From positions 48,957,260 to 49,021,259 of the forward strand of contig NC_065530.1 of the NCBI RefSeq assembly GCF_020184175.1: a DNA stretch of 64,000 nucleotides, written 5' to 3'. Shown here piece by piece: positions 13,499 to 27,700 of this stretch. Position numbers and translations under genes: made by a program. This DNA comes from Aphis gossypii (lineage: Eukaryota; Arthropoda; Insecta; Hemiptera; Aphididae). Within the stretch, counting starts at the first letter, position 1. Each line of letters begins with the position of its first letter. The notes under the pieces were generated by a model. That model did no database searches. It was not told where the DNA came from and was given only the letters and a program-made list of their open reading frames with translations.

Positions 13499-14455
13499 CT
13501 GATGTTATATTGTTATGTTGTACCAAATGTTCTAGTATTATTAAATAAGTTATTTTTTTCTTATTATTTTATATTATAGCTCATCAAGAGTCTTCATAGT
13601 TGTAACAAAAAATCTACAAAATTATATTCGTTTGAAATTCATGTTTTTTCTTATAGCTAGTTATTATTATTTCTTATTCTTCGTTTTTGTCTATTTTAAA
13701 AATATAACTACATATTTCGTTTATACACAAATTCTTATTTTCAAAACATATAAATATGTGTTCCAGCTTCTTCTTTATTCTACACTATATTATATCAAGG
13801 TTAAATTTGGTTATTATGTATAAAGTTTTATTTTTATTCGCTTCGAAAATAACTCCGATTTAAATTATCTTAAAACAATATGTTTTTTCTGCTTTCCGTA
13901 TTCTGTATCCTATTCATAATTTTTATGTTACAATCTATACTTTGGTTTAAATTCACTTCAAAGTATTTATACTTTTCACTTTTTGTACATTAATAGGTAT
14001 CATTTTTAGTTTTATTGTACTTTTATATGTTCCGGTATGGAATTGAATTTAATTACGTTTTTTACGACATTTTTAGTAAGTACTGCAAAACCTGTTCTAA
14101 CTTTTTTTTTAAATTTATGATAGAAAAAGGTTAAGCCAACAAAAATAACTCGTTCAATTCCGGTTCATGTCATTTCCCGGAGCACTGCTGCTATTGTTAA
14201 GTTATAGTTTGCCAATATATATACAAGATTTTGGCATTCGCCTGTTCAGAAGAGACAGAGTATGTTCCATACTTCGATCTTAAAATCCCATAATCTGTTT
14301 CTGATTCAATTCATTAATCCTATTTTGTCTGTTGCTTGAGACTTTTGTATTAGTTTCTTAACATTGTTGTTTTACAATGTGTAGTTGTTAGACCCACGAT
14401 AAGCCCCTATATTCTGAAAACCAGGTTAATTAAGGTCATAACAGAGAGCTACCGA

Positions 14456-14474
14456 AATGCACTAGAAGTGCATT
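14456..14474. repeat. 8-bp perfect hairpin AATGCACT-AGA-AGTGCATT
   Basis: The arms AATGCACT (14456-14463) and AGTGCATT (14467-14474) pair perfectly around AGA. It closes a GC-richer patch of about 350 bp in intron B-C. The role is unknown. Confidence 0.6.
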
Positions 14475-17400
14475 GAATGACACATATATAACTTTCCCGA
14501 AACCTTTATTGTAATAATAACATTTATAAGTGAATATTTTTTTCGTTAAACTACAATTATTTTACTTTCAATTTTTATAAAAACATCGATTAATAGATAT
14601 TTATAATTTAATTTTATTAGTATTTTTTATTATTATTTTGTTTTAATTAAGATAGTTAGATTATAGTTTGTGTATTCGAGTGGGTATTAAAATTTTACTT
14701 TTTTTCTAAAAAAATTTTGAAAGTTATTAGTGTAGTAGATATAATTAAGCGCTTATCTAATTATTTTAAAATCTATATATAAAATCTAAATCTATATCTA
14801 TTTTTTTTAAATTTTATTTTAGTTTTTATAAATCCAAGTATTGTGATTATTATCTGGGTACAAAAATTTTTGAGTAAGATTATATTATTTATGTCACGTA
14901 AAAAACCAAATACTAACGAAGGTTATTTATATGTTGTATGATATACAAAATATATAACAACATACTATGCGTAGTTAATTTCCTTTATTCTGATATATTC
15001 TTAATTATATTAGTTTGTGTTGAGATGGGTTAAATGTGGTGGGAATGGTGATGTAGAATGTCAAAATATATGTAATTTTTAATTTTAAAATATACGAAAA
15101 AAATAAGTTAGTTTTAATATGATTTTTTTTTTTTTGGCACTGCATAAATAACAGTTCATTTTTAATATAATAAAAAATGGAATCTAATTTTACATTTTGT
15201 ATAACACTCCAAATATTATATCATATATTTGAGACGTTTTTAAATAGTTAATGTATGCAATCCTGTGTGATTTAAAATGCATAATATTTTACGACCTATT
15301 TATTTTTGAGTATATGATTTCGTAATAATTACAATTTAAGAAAAAAAATGTAGGTACAATAGTTTTTTAAATAAACATATTTAATCTGTTTTACTTTAAT
15401 AAATTAAATTCCTATATTTGATGTATTTCCGTCAGTTTCATCCAGAGTTTGGAAGTATTAAATTGAATTCATGATACCTTATTTTCTTTATAAATCCTTT
15501 ACTTACAATTAATTGTAGTACTTTTTATACATTAAAAACATATAATACAATATACTTTATGTGTGCAATATAAGTTTTTATAAATATTAATTTTTTTTTT
15601 TATTTTAAGTAATATGATCTACTAATTTATTATTATTATTCAAACTTCAAGATAGTTAATAAAATATAGCATGTGCATTCACATACTGTGGTATACTTTT
15701 AACAAAACAAAAATAATTAAGATACACAATGTTATTATCTAAGTATAATTTTTCTTAGAAGTTTGTGTCAAATAGATAAAATTATTTTAAATATCGCTAT
15801 ACTGGATAATACTAATTTTTTTTTTTTGTTATAATTACATACATGAAACTAATTTATATTTAACTCTTATTAAAAGTATACGTTTAATTTTTAAAAAAAC
15901 AAACTATAGGAATTTCTTTATTTTTTTATTTTTAATCGGTTATTTTTTTTAGCATTTCAAGCTTATTATCATAGCACGTTATTGCAAGTTAATTTTACTG
16001 TTTGTATTTTAAACTGTATGTGTTAATGTTAATTAAATACATAATATGATTTATTTTAATAACTATCTATGTAAAAAGTATGGATTAGTGAACTGCAGAG
16101 AAAATTGTAGGAGTTGGAAGTTAATACAATATCATATAATGTCAAATAAGTCTCATATGTTTGAATTTTATGTCTAGTTTTAGTTTCTTAAAGGTTATGT
16201 AATTTTGAGTGTGACAAAGTTTTTAAATTTAGTAGAAATCTATCCAGAACTACGTAGAATTCTCAGTATAATTTCTCAAAACTTGTTTTTTTTTTCATAA
16301 AAACACGGCGTAGAACTTCTATGTAGGTACAATATGTATATATTATACTGTAGAAATAATTTCAGAAAATGTTAAGGGATTGTTTTTTATACTGGGGATA
16401 CTAAAAAACATTTAGTATTGATTTACATGAAACTAAAGTAGTTAATAGAAAATTTAATTTAAAATTGTATTTAAAAAATGATGTAATTATACTTTTATAC
16501 TTTATTTATATAATGGTATATTATGTATTTCGAAATATTGTAAAACACATTTAATTTAAAAATAATTGTCTCTCAGAAAATAATAAAATACATATTTATT
16601 TTATAAAAATGAATATTTTTATTAAATTATTTTAACAGAAAGTATGTTTTTTTTTTTTTTTTATTTAGATTGTAAAAATAAAACAATTCCATAAAATCAT
16701 TAATTCATTAATAATCATTAATAATATTTTTTTCAAAAGTGGTTTGTAATCTATATACAGGCAATCGAAATTGATGGTAGGTATATGTTACATTATACAA
16801 ATATTTACACTTTCCACGGTGAAGAAATTTTCCATTAATACTTATATAGTACTTCATTGTTTATTGTTAGTTTTGGTTTTTTAAATAGTCTCTACTTCAG
16901 TTTCTGTTAAGTTTTTGATTTAAATACATACACAATATATATATCGACATAATATCGTTTATTCATTGTGTTTAATTTATATTATAATACATCGTTTTAA
17001 AGATCAACAACACACTTATATTGTTAAAATGTCTTTTTCTTTTTGTTTTAAAGAAAAAAATTATCATTTAGATCCCGTACGTAAAACCTCAATTGATCAC
17101 ACAGGTGTAGATTATATTCTTTAAAATATACTGAAAAAGTGTTCCATAAGTTTAGGATTTTTTTAAAAACCATTCATACTCATTATTGTTTGAATTATTT
17201 TTTTCAAATTTTCCTAACAGATTTTAAGATCCAAACTATTTATCAATTCACTGTTACAAGTATATATATGTACACGACTCGGATTAGGAACAATAAAATG
17301 CGTATAATAATTGTAATTTGTTATGGGTTAACTCTTGGAAATTGGATAGTTTGTTTTTTGTTCACAAAATCATGTGTCTCAAATTCATATTCATAGTTTA

Positions 17401-20400
17401 ACAGGTTAAATCGAGATGTTTTTTTATTTTGTTTCACATATTTATATAATAATAATATGTGTTATCTCCTTTCCAAATGTATTGTACAAAGAATATAAAA
17501 ATGTAACACCATGAAATATCAATTTTTTTGTCTCATAATACATAAATTTACTTGGCTACACGTTTTAAAATATGAATAATGTATTTAAAAGATAAATTGC
17601 TTAAAGGCAATTTTGCTTAGTTTTAATTTATTTTGTATACATGTACCTACAATATATAAGTGTACATATTAAATCTATATGTATGATATATTTAACAACT
17701 ATGCGTTTATATTTAAGTTGTTAAGATATTCGCACAAATGAAATTAGTTTTGTTTAAAATAATGAAATTAATTCAACAACTTCAAGAACATTTATCATGT
17801 CTGAATGACCTTAAGATAAAACTTAATTTTCCATGTCAAAAGATTTTTAATTTAAATATCATTATCAGTTTGATATACAATATACACATTTATGTATCAC
17901 TACATTGCGTTACTCAAGTTGTAAGGCGGCTCTACTCATGAAATTCCAATTAATTGCCACTTTATGTTCATATTTTATATGTTATGGCGTAAAAGTGTAT
18001 AACTGAATAATTAGTATTCATCGTTTTTGTTAATACTCATGAAAGATTATTTAATTGCATAAACTCGATAATTTGCAAATCCATAAAACGAAGATACTAA
18101 ATACTAAAGAATTATATGCATTTCCAGACGAAAATTCAATCTAGTTAAATAAATGTAAAAATGATTTGATTTAATAAAAAATTGTTAAATATTGGCATAT
18201 TTTCATCTATATGCAGATAAATAGATATTTAGCTAAATAGACAAGCTTGTAATTCTAAAACCTTTTATAATAATATTATAAATATAAGTAATATTATAAT
18301 ATATAACTGATTTCCATGATATTGAGAACTGCTTACATATTTTCATTATAGGTTAAGTTAAATGTTTAGTATTTAGGTAATTATACAATATACGGTTATT
18401 GACTCAAGAAATATCTTTTATTAAAATATAAATACCCACTCATTCGTAAGTAATATATTGAAAGTCACTAAAAGGTTTTTGTTTTGTTTGACGAGTTAGT
18501 GCTCAGGATATATTATTATTAGCACCTATTAAGTCTTTGTACTATACCTTAGAGCGTTCTATAGTAGATATTATGTATTTGTATTGTGGGATTCACATCT
18601 TGATAATCATATTTACCGTTTGTACAGTATAAATGATTGTATTTTTTCGGGTATTTGTAATGTATATTAAAAATTGGTTACTTATATCTACTTCTTAATT
18701 ATTTTCATGTTCTCGTTATCTTCGAAATTACCCTTGTAAATTGACAGATCATTTCAAGCCAATCTGAATTTTCTAAGCAAGTTACCAACAGTTAATTTAA
18801 TATATTCCCTATTCCTCCTTTACAATAAATAAATTACTGACTACGCTGTTAATAAGCTTATATCTATAGTGTATTAGAAAAAATAAAAGAAATTGGTGAC
18901 GTAAAATCATCGTTTTGCTATTTTTAATAGTGTTCTTACTTAATATTTTTAATATTTTTTTTATTTATTTATTGGTGTTAATTTAAGATACATTTGATTT
19001 GTAATATTATTTTTATTGTTTACCATTAGGCTATTTTTCCTAAATTTTAATTAAAATGAATACAATATATTGAATGAAACTTGATAGTGTTATGATTTAC
19101 AGATATGTGATAATGCTATAAAGGAATATAAAAAATTATATTTGGAGATTGATTATCTATTATTAGTAAATACAAATATGACATGTGTGTACAGTGTACT
19201 GTATTATTAATAATATATTTCATTTATTTTATAAACACCACTGTAGCGTCACTATCGAGAAACACGTGTTTACCAAAGAAGACACTAAATATATGTTTAA
19301 CAGTTACAAGTTTGGGTGTTCTACTGTATTTTGAGTACTTATTACATATATTTTATATAAATTCTTACTCTATAACTATTTATTATTAAATAAAAAAAAT
19401 ATATTTGATTACAGCTACAGTTTATTTAGTGATTCTTTGCACGAATAGAAATATCAAAACTTAAAAATACAAATAATACCAATGTATTACTACAATTACA
19501 TGGTTTTTGTTAGCTTAATATATAATTAAAATTTTATTTTTTTGGTTTGAAGTGTAAGATTAATTAATTTAATTTTTTTTGTTTAGAAAATACCAGATTG
19601 TTTATAATCAAAATCCTTCTAAATAAAACTCATAATATATAGTTTTATCCACCTTATTTTTGTACCCAAAGTCATTGATATATAATGATGATTTATCAAC
19701 GTTGGTTTCACCAAAAATGTTGTTTAGTATGAAATTTAATTTTTTATTCTTTGATTTTATAATCCATCAATAATCATTTTTTTTTCCTGACAAATCGTAT
19801 AATAATACATGTTAAACGCTGTATGTATTAGTATATCTATATACGTAGTTGTGTAAATGCATATTTGCATTCATTTTAATTTTAAGTGCCATTTATTTTA
19901 TCATAACAATATAATTTATATTTTATTTGCCAATTCATTTGCAGAAATAATCTTGAAACCGTAAACAATATTTGTATTTATAGATTGATTTTTCTATTAT
20001 TTTATACTTATTACTTTAAAATGTATAAATATTTTTTCAAATTTTTAATTTGATGTTTCAAATCCGAATATTTTCTGAGAATTTTCATTTTAAAATGTAT
20101 TATTTTAATTTGTATTTAAAAAAAAAAAATAGATTTTGAAATAAAATTATATAAAATATAATAATATAATTATTATTATTCTATAAAAGAATTAACCTGT
20201 TTTAACTATTAGATAGATACTCTTCTTAACCATATTAATTATTACACAGATTTATCACTATTATTTTTTTGATTTTAAATTGTATTACAACTACTCTAAA
20301 AGATATAATCACAGTTAATATTATACAGTATTCACTAATATAAAACTTTAAAAAAAATAAATAAATATTCAATAAATAGTATATCACTTAACATGATTTC

Positions 20401-20664
20401 TTATTCGAAATTAAATCCTTAGTTTACCTTTACCATTCAAGAACTAACAATTAATTTATGTCAGCTCATCATAACTACTAACTTGTGTTCCACAATAAAA
20501 AAAAAACTATTCATAATAGCGCTAATTATATCCAAATTTTAAATTTCTATCCTCACAGTAATTTTCAACAACACTACAGTATAGTTATTTAGTTTCATCA
20601 ATTTAGAAATTGGTGTTTTTTTTTTTTTAACAAATGTAACTTTTATTTATCTATATTTATTCAG

Positions 20665-20775
20665 GGGGTGCAAGTAATCTTCACATACATTATCATCAAA
20701 ATTGGTTCAGTGGTTTAATCGCTAAAAAGTAACAGAGTTATTTTTGTATTTATGATATTAGTATGTCTAGTAAGG
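20665..20775 (+). mobile_element. LINE 3'-tail-like remnant
   Basis: The stretch containing CATCAAAATTGGTTCAGTGG, then AAAAGTAACAGAG and ATTTATGATATTAGTA, matches the 3'-end style of RTE-type LINEs and their SINE partners in insects (TTGGTTCAG...GTAACAGACAG...TTATAATATTAGTA). It is short and decayed; no reverse transcriptase is nearby. The GGGGGTGCAAG just before it may belong to the same element. Confidence 0.5.
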
Positions 20776-21599
20776 ATTATATTATGATACAAATTAAAGT
20801 TATATTTAAAAGTGTATAAAGTTATTAAAATTTTTACTTAATATTATATTGTTCAATAAAATAATATGATATGTTAAAAAGTCTACATGACCAAATAAAC
20901 ATGTTATATTTTGAATTGTATACTTTTCTAGCTTTGTTAATAATTAATTTTGATCAATGTCACTATTTTATATTATTATTGATAAGTATTTTAAATTTAA
21001 AAAGTAATGATCAGAAACCCATTTCTAACGCAATTCAATTTATTGAAAAATGATCGTGATTTTGTTGAAAATAGGTACCTATACCACGAATTTCATAGTT
21101 TTTTTTTTACGTTTACCGTACCAGGAATTCATTTCCATGACCTCCTTTATGATTCACTATAAAAACTAATAAACTTTTTTTCACTTTATTTACATTCCAA
21201 AAAAATATATAAGTATTAATATTTTTTAACCCCAATTAATTTTATTTTTCATCGTTTTTTTACTTGGGTTTCAACTTTTTTTGTATGTAATTTTTACATT
21301 AAATAAATACATTGTTAATTATTATAATTATTTATATACTTACAGTTTAATATTAGAAATTTAATCATAGAGTTACTATTTAATACCCTACTAATTATTA
21401 AATCTAAAACTTTGGTTTATCAGTAGAATATAATATATACTTAGTCGGTGTTGAATTAGTTTACTTTAGAATAACTATTTTTGATTCAGCAGTGGTCATA
21501 TTCTAAATAAAACTTATCAATTTGGCGTTAAATAAAAACTAGTAAAAATGATGGCCTTATAATTTGTACCTATACATAATAATATACGTAATGATATTA

Positions 21600-21774
21600 C
21601 AATAAGTTCCCGTTACAACGAACTCCAAGGGACCGAATTTGTTTTCGTTATAACGAACATTTTGTTTTGTACAAAATAGCATTTGTATGTAGCTTTTCGG
21701 TAGGGGATCTCTATAACTTTCATTAAAACGGGATTTTTCGTTGTATCGGTATTCGTTGTAACGGGAAGTTACTG
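21600..21774. mobile_element. pogo/Tigger-like MITE, 175 bp, TA target duplication
   Basis: The left end CAATAAGTTCCCGTTACAAC and the inverted right end CAGTAACTTCCCGTTACAAC match at 18 of 20 positions, giving terminal inverted repeats of roughly 25 bp. TA dinucleotides flank both ends (21598-21599 and 21775-21776), the target duplication of the Tc1/mariner-pogo superfamily. The CGTTATAACGAA and CGTTGTAACGGG words are typical of pogo/Tigger subterminal sequence. At 175 bp it has no room for a transposase, so it is a non-autonomous derivative. It sits in intron B-C close to exon C. Confidence 0.8.
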
Positions 21775-22196
21775 TATATTAAATACAGTTCTATAAAATC
21801 TATAATTAACTGTGTTTTAATGATATTAAGTATGTTACCATAGATTCTTTAATTACAAAACTATTTTAATATTATTAACCAACTCATCTTCAACTAATAA
21901 ATGTTTTTTAGAGATATGCATAAATAAAAACCTTCTCTTATCTAAGTATAATTAAAATAAAGTTTATTCTTCAAATCACAAATACTTTACAAGTGATATT
22001 TTCACATATTTTTTAGTTATTTGCATTTATTTATATATGTAAGTAATAAAATTAGTTAAAGCCACATTTTAATTATACATTTTTATAAAATTGTACATTG
22101 ATGTTATATAATATGATGTATATAAATATATAATAAATGATTTGTCTTATCAATATTTTTATCATAATTATAATTTTTGTTTATTTATTTTTATAG

Positions 22197-22313
22197 AATG
22201 TGGTTCATCTAGCATTTGTATTCAGCAATGCAATATTAACAGAGATATTATTGATACAACTACTGATGGTCCATGTTCTTGTAATCTATACAAAAATCAC
22301 TCAACGCCCATAG
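22197..22313 (+). CDS. Internal exon C, divergent Cys-rich module
   Basis: The acceptor is a T-rich tract ending TTTTTATAG and the donor is ATAG|GTAAGT. The first two bases AA join the G left by exon B to give Glu, and 38 full codons follow without a stop. The peptide starts with CGSSSICIQQC and later has PCSCNLY, giving Cys spacing C-x6-C-x3-C-x14-C-x-C. This resembles an incomplete or divergent EGF/Cys-knot module that lacks the usual GF-x-G turn and a sixth Cys. NHS in KNHSTPI is a glycosylation sequon. The exon leaves one base for the next exon. That it is coding is well supported by splice sites, phase and Cys content; the domain name is uncertain. Confidence 0.85.
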   Translation, partial: NVVHLAFVFSNAILTEILLIQLLMVHVLVIYTKITQRP

Positions 22314-22854
22314 GTAAGTTATCACATTGTTATAAATAATTTATTTAATCTGTTGAAATATTTTATTTCATAGTTAACATTTTTTAATAATTCATGTCTA
22401 AAAAATATCATCATAAAAATATTGTGTCATATATCTTATATATAATAGATAATTATAAGTATGTGTCAAACCTTTTTCTTGTAAAAATATACTTTATAGT
22501 TAGAAAATGTAAATTAGATGAAAAAAGATCAATACTTCGTATTGGTTGTTATTAGAACTGTTATCTGATTGGAGAAAAATTGTTATTGATTTTAATTTAA
22601 TTCAAACTAATAATTTATTAATTTAAAAATATTTTAATTTAATTTATCGTTTTATATTGCTGGCATTCACCATAATAATAATTTGTTGAGATTTTCAAAA
22701 GTTTTTTTGGTATAGAACTATTGGAAAACAAAATTGATTTCGTTAATAATTTAACAAATCTTAGACTGTAGAGTTTAAAATATTACGTTAAAAATAGTCA
22801 TTGAATTTTTAACCTCCTAGATTTTAATGTGCCACATATTATTATTATTTTTAT

Positions 22855-22960
22855 TATTTTATAAATTATAAGTATTTTTAAGTATTTGAGTAAATGTATT
22901 TAAATACTGTCTTGAACATATTTGTATTTAAAAATCAAATACTTTTAAAAATTCAAACAA
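22855..22960. mobile_element. hAT-like terminal fragment (AGTATTT-rich)
   Basis: The segment AAGTATTTTTAAGTATTTGA, followed by AAATGTATTTAAATACTG and then AAATCAAATACTTTTAAA, is the alternating AGTATTT/AAATACTT pattern seen near the ends of many insect hAT MITEs. The terminal bases are not clear and no target duplication could be found, so this is called a decayed fragment. Confidence 0.4.
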
Positions 22961-24154
22961 ATAATTCGTCAGTTGTCAAATAATATTATTTGAAAAATTT
23001 AAATTTTCAACTTTGAGGATGATTTATAGGATTTATAGGAGTAAATTACAATTTATTTGTAATGTAGTAGTTCATGTAATGTAGAAACCAAAATATATAT
23101 AAACTAAAAAATTAATAATAATAAATAGTAATAATATAATATAATAATGTTTAATAATAAACTCTCAAAATCATTAATCGTGTGTAGGTAACAATTTTTT
23201 CAAATTTAACACATCTATTATAGTAAGACATATTTAGTGAAAAAGTACACTTCGAATTATAGCAGAGACAATTCCTATTTATTGTGTTATACTTCCAGAA
23301 AATATACATCCTCTACATTTTTGCTGGCTGGATACTTTTGACAAAAAAGGCAGCACTGTTCTTTCAATATTTGGGTTGAAAGCGTTCTAATAATATTTTT
23401 TAAAATATCAAACATTTTTTTCTAAGTAAACATATAATAGACTATCAAATTTTGTGTCTATAAAAAATACAAGTATTTATTTACTTATCCTAAATTTATA
23501 ATTATTTAATATTATTATGGCGAAATGTGGTTCACCCATTTATCTATAGCACCTTTTTAAAGATGTTTGTGGTATCTATTATCTGATAACCGTTAAAAAT
23601 AGTTTAAAGTCCAATTTCTAATTTTTCTTTTAATCTAAGTATATCGGTTATATCGAATTTATTTTTAAAACTTATAAAATTTAGTTGGTTAGTATTTTTT
23701 GTATAACAATGTAAGACGTGACTAAAAATATTTCAGTAATTAGTGAAAGGGATTTATTATCAACTTAATTTCAAGAAAACTAAACAGACCCAACTAACTC
23801 AACTGCTTTTAATTTTGGGTATATTATAGGTATATAGTTTGGTCAAAATCGAGTTTATTGTCAGAAATTTTATTTCATCTGAACACTTCATAAAAAAATA
23901 ACGATACAACATTTACAGAGTGTGCGTTTAAGTTGAGTTCACTCGTTATCAAAATCTATTGTATTCATTACTAGTTGATTCCATATAAATGTTCAGGGTC
24001 ACTCTTAGAGGGAAGAGTACTCGTAAGACCTATGTCCTAGACTTTACTATTCGACAAACTTTATGCTCAATAAAATATAGTTGGTAAATTGTATTACATG
24101 GTGTGTGCTAAACTTTTTTTTGTTAATCTTTAAATTGAAAAGTTTGAATATATT

Positions 24155-24265
24155 TATCTACGAGCTGTCACCCTCGTGCTTCGTCCCCGTGGATAGTTGT
24201 TTGCAAATTGCTGGGCTGTTTTTTGTCGTAGTTATTTCGATCATAAAATGCTATAAAGTTTACAT
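24155..24265 (+). mobile_element. Retroelement-tail-like remnant (CGAGCTGTCACCCTCGTGC)
   Basis: The sequence ACGAGCTGTCACCCTCGTGC and TTCGTCCCCGTGG resembles the conserved GAGCT-GTCAC-GC-CGTG block found in insect RTE/Proto2-type LINEs. It is a GC-rich island of about 40 bp in AT-rich intron. A similar shorter block, GGAGCTATCACGCCGGGGG, occurs at about 47416-47434. Neither is long enough to classify firmly. Confidence 0.4.
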
Positions 24266-24479
24266 ACCTTACACCTACGAAAAATAATAATAATATAAGG
24301 TGTTTATAAATTCTCATAAATACACTTATAGATAATAAAAACATTTTTTTTCACATTAATATCATTATTCTTACACTCAGGAAATATATTATATAAAAAT
24401 ATTTTGAGGTCGTTATATGAATAAAAATAATTATTATTATTAAACGATAACATTGGACATGGCATTCTATGGGTTTTCG

Positions 24480-24770
24480 TATCGTACAACCAATCAACGC
24501 GTTATACTAGCTTACTATACTACTTTTCTATTAGTTATTATTATTATTATTGGATACGTTTCAACCTATCTTAACTACTCGACTATCAAGTTTAAGTACG
24601 TCAGTCGTAGTTAGAACGCACTAATCTATACTTCAAACCCTGCAAGACCGTTCAAAGCACCAAATCGTTGTCACATCTCACATACGTCCACAATAATAAT
24701 TGATTCATCGTCGATTTTATCTACACATTCTGAGGTAATTCGTGGGTAATTGCTTAGCTATAAGTTTTGA
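24480..24770. other. GC-richer patch in intron C-D
   Basis: Relatively CG-containing sequence (CAATCAACGCGTTATACTAG, AAGTACGTCAGTCGTAG, CATCGTCGATTTTATC) stands out from the flanks. No coding frame is visible. Candidate regulatory or noncoding sequence. Confidence 0.25.
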
Positions 24771-27700
24771 ACAATAATTTTAATATATTATAACACTCGT
24801 ATATAATACATGTAAGTCAAAATTCAATGTTTACATGAGAATCAAAAAACTTATTTTGTGTAACTTATTATGTTCCCTTTAAGCAATAAATTAAATAAAG
24901 ATACACATACTGTTACTATAATATGAACACGTAGATAAGTTTCGTTTTCACACCAAATAGCGTGTTCAGATGCAAATAATATACTTCTGTAAAAATCTGA
25001 AAATGTCAAAATATGGGATATGTTTGTTTTAGAGGTACTAAAATCTCCAGCAAACTGTCAGTAGTGTCTGTTTTGAACAGTAAACAATTTGGTGATGATA
25101 CGTTGAATGGTGTTGATTTATATGCGTAAGAAAAAATTGGGACTTACTTTTATAGTATAGATTAAGTTACAAGTTTGTTTTTATTATTTTGTCAAGTATT
25201 CAGAAAATACTGAATAGATTAATTTTAAAATTGTTTCTGTACTTATGTTACGTAATACTCGTATATTCAACTGTGCATAACCTACAAATATACTATGTTA
25301 TATTGTTTATAATATCTTTCAACATTTGAATTTTGAAATACAACCGAAGAATCACAAGTTACACCTAACCAGTGATTTTATCAATTTTTCCGTTATGTCA
25401 TGTTTAATGTATAACAATAATATCATTTTTTTTTTTTTTTGTCCAATTGTTATATTTTATTGTGTACACATGTAAACACACATACACATATTATATATGT
25501 AATAAAAATGTCTGTTTCCTGATTTTCTTCTACTCAATAAAGGGATTGGTATACGATACTAGATAAATAGTGTTTGTTATTAGTTATAGGTACTTAACCT
25601 CGATGAAAACATTGAGTAGACAATTTTGTATACAGAAAATGAATGCGTTTCATAATTTTTTTACATAATATATTTTTGTTCAACTTTTTTTACAGAACTG
25701 ACTTGTTTATTTTCCGATTTTATTTTGCGTATATAGCTGTTTAATTCTATTTTGTTTTACTTTGCTTCTTAACAGTGTTCAGTTTTTTATTGACCATTAA
25801 TAAGGTATTGTTAAATAATACTTTATAGTATTTCCATTTCGATCGTAAATACATACAAATAATATCACAAAAAATTACAATTAATTTATAAACTTCAAAA
25901 GTACCATAATAATATTATTTATTAATTTTAATTTTGAAGTTAATAATTGAGTATAATAATTAATTTTTAATGCTAAATTTCTAAGAATTTAAAACATAAT
26001 TTATAAAAAGACTAAGATAACAACAAATTAAAAGTAAAAAATAAAAAAATAAAAATGTAAACCAAAATTCAATTAATTTTAAATAATGGTAATTTAATTT
26101 AAATATATTCAATTAAAAATACCTTATTACTTATATATGTTCAGTATTTATTAATTAAAATAATCAAAAAGTAATCATTCGGCTATAATTTGTCTTCTAT
26201 TTTTTACTCGATGACCATTAATTTTATAATAATATATCCCTTTTCGTTCTAAGAGTTTTTCTTGTTTATATAGTACTTAGCCGTTTTTTGCAATGTAAAA
26301 ATTAATAGACTAAATTGATAATATTATAATGCGGCATATTGATTGAAAAAGCTGATACAATTTACAAGTCCCACAAAAAATAACAACCATTGTTTGTGGT
26401 TTGGTATATGGTAATTTCGATAAAATCATACGATTTATAACGGTTATTTTTGATTTCATAAATGATATATTATATTCTATTCCATTATTATTAACAATTT
26501 AAAAGGGCAATTATTTTTAATATTAAATAATCATTATAACTATAGGTATAATTGTTAAATTTTTTTTTTAAATTTAGATAATTTGAATTTATCACAAAAT
26601 AACATGAAATAACGATGCAATGATATCAAATTATATGCACATTATACTTTGAGATAATGAGCGTTGAATTTTAAGAAAATCTATTCATTGTATAATTATT
26701 ATAAGCATTTCTTGTAAACATCTTTTTGACGTCAGATTCAACTTCATTAAAATAGTATAGTCTAAATATTTCTAAATTACAACCATTCAATACCTTCATG
26801 TTGTTTTATATACAAAAAATAACAGGAAACCAGTGTTTACATAGTCAGTAGGTATATTTTAACTATATTTTAATTTTTTATCCGTGTTATTTGAATCTGA
26901 AAAAAACATTATTAACATTTTTTTGATACAAAGTACTCATACAATATTAATTTGAGTCTTAAGAGTTACCCAAGCTCTAGTGTAATCCGAGTAATGACCA
27001 TTTGCTATTAATATATTATTATTATATTATATACACTATTATAATACCGATTACAGAATAAATATAATAAATTAATAAATAAAGTACAATTTAATCTGCA
27101 TGCTAATTTATTAAAACAAATAGTTGGTTATTATTACAAAAAATATATAATTTGAACATTAAACATTTTAACGATATTTATTTATTTTGTTTTTGATAAA
27201 TAATATTATAATATGCATTTTTTTTTTTTTTTGAATATTTACTTCCTTTTAAGGTCAATAAATTAGTATAATATGCCCGTGTTATTCAAACTTAATTTTT
27301 TCAACCATTATGTTTTATTTTTTTTTTCTGGTGAATATTATTTATTTATTTTTATTTTTTTTAGATAAATCAATTTTATTTAATATAATAAAAAAATGAA
27401 GATAAATAAAAACTGCACTCAGATTAATTAAGTTTAACCACTGCTCAAAATGATATAGTGCATGTTGACCATTCTAATAACCATAATAGGTAAAACATGG
27501 CACAAAGATGATATATTCACTGATATAATGTCCGGTAACTATCTGGCTTTGTTGTAGTTTAGTTGTCAATCGCTATTAGTGGAAGTTAAATCAAATTCAA
27601 CTGCGAATGAACGCAATATTTGTTGTACTATTTTATCCACAAACTAAGATATAAGTATATCTTAGTTCGTGATTTTATCAGTTCTTATGTAAGCGTGTTT

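Larger units (their letters stand above)
12812..22196 (+). other. Intron B-C, 9.4 kb
   Basis: This intron is bounded by GTAAGT and TTATAG. It contains a (TTG)8 run at 13475-13498, a unique GC-richer patch near 14130-14480 with a perfect 8-bp hairpin, a decayed LINE-tail-like segment near 20665-20775 and a complete pogo/Tigger-like MITE at 21600-21774, only about 420 bp before exon C. The rest is AT-rich sequence with no recognisable content. Confidence 0.7.

Noticed and set aside
22142..22339. Open frame starting upstream of exon C as an independent small gene
   Set aside because: The part before 22197 is the T-rich acceptor tract and the part after 22313 is intron following a GTAAGT donor; the Cys-rich part is explained as an exon.
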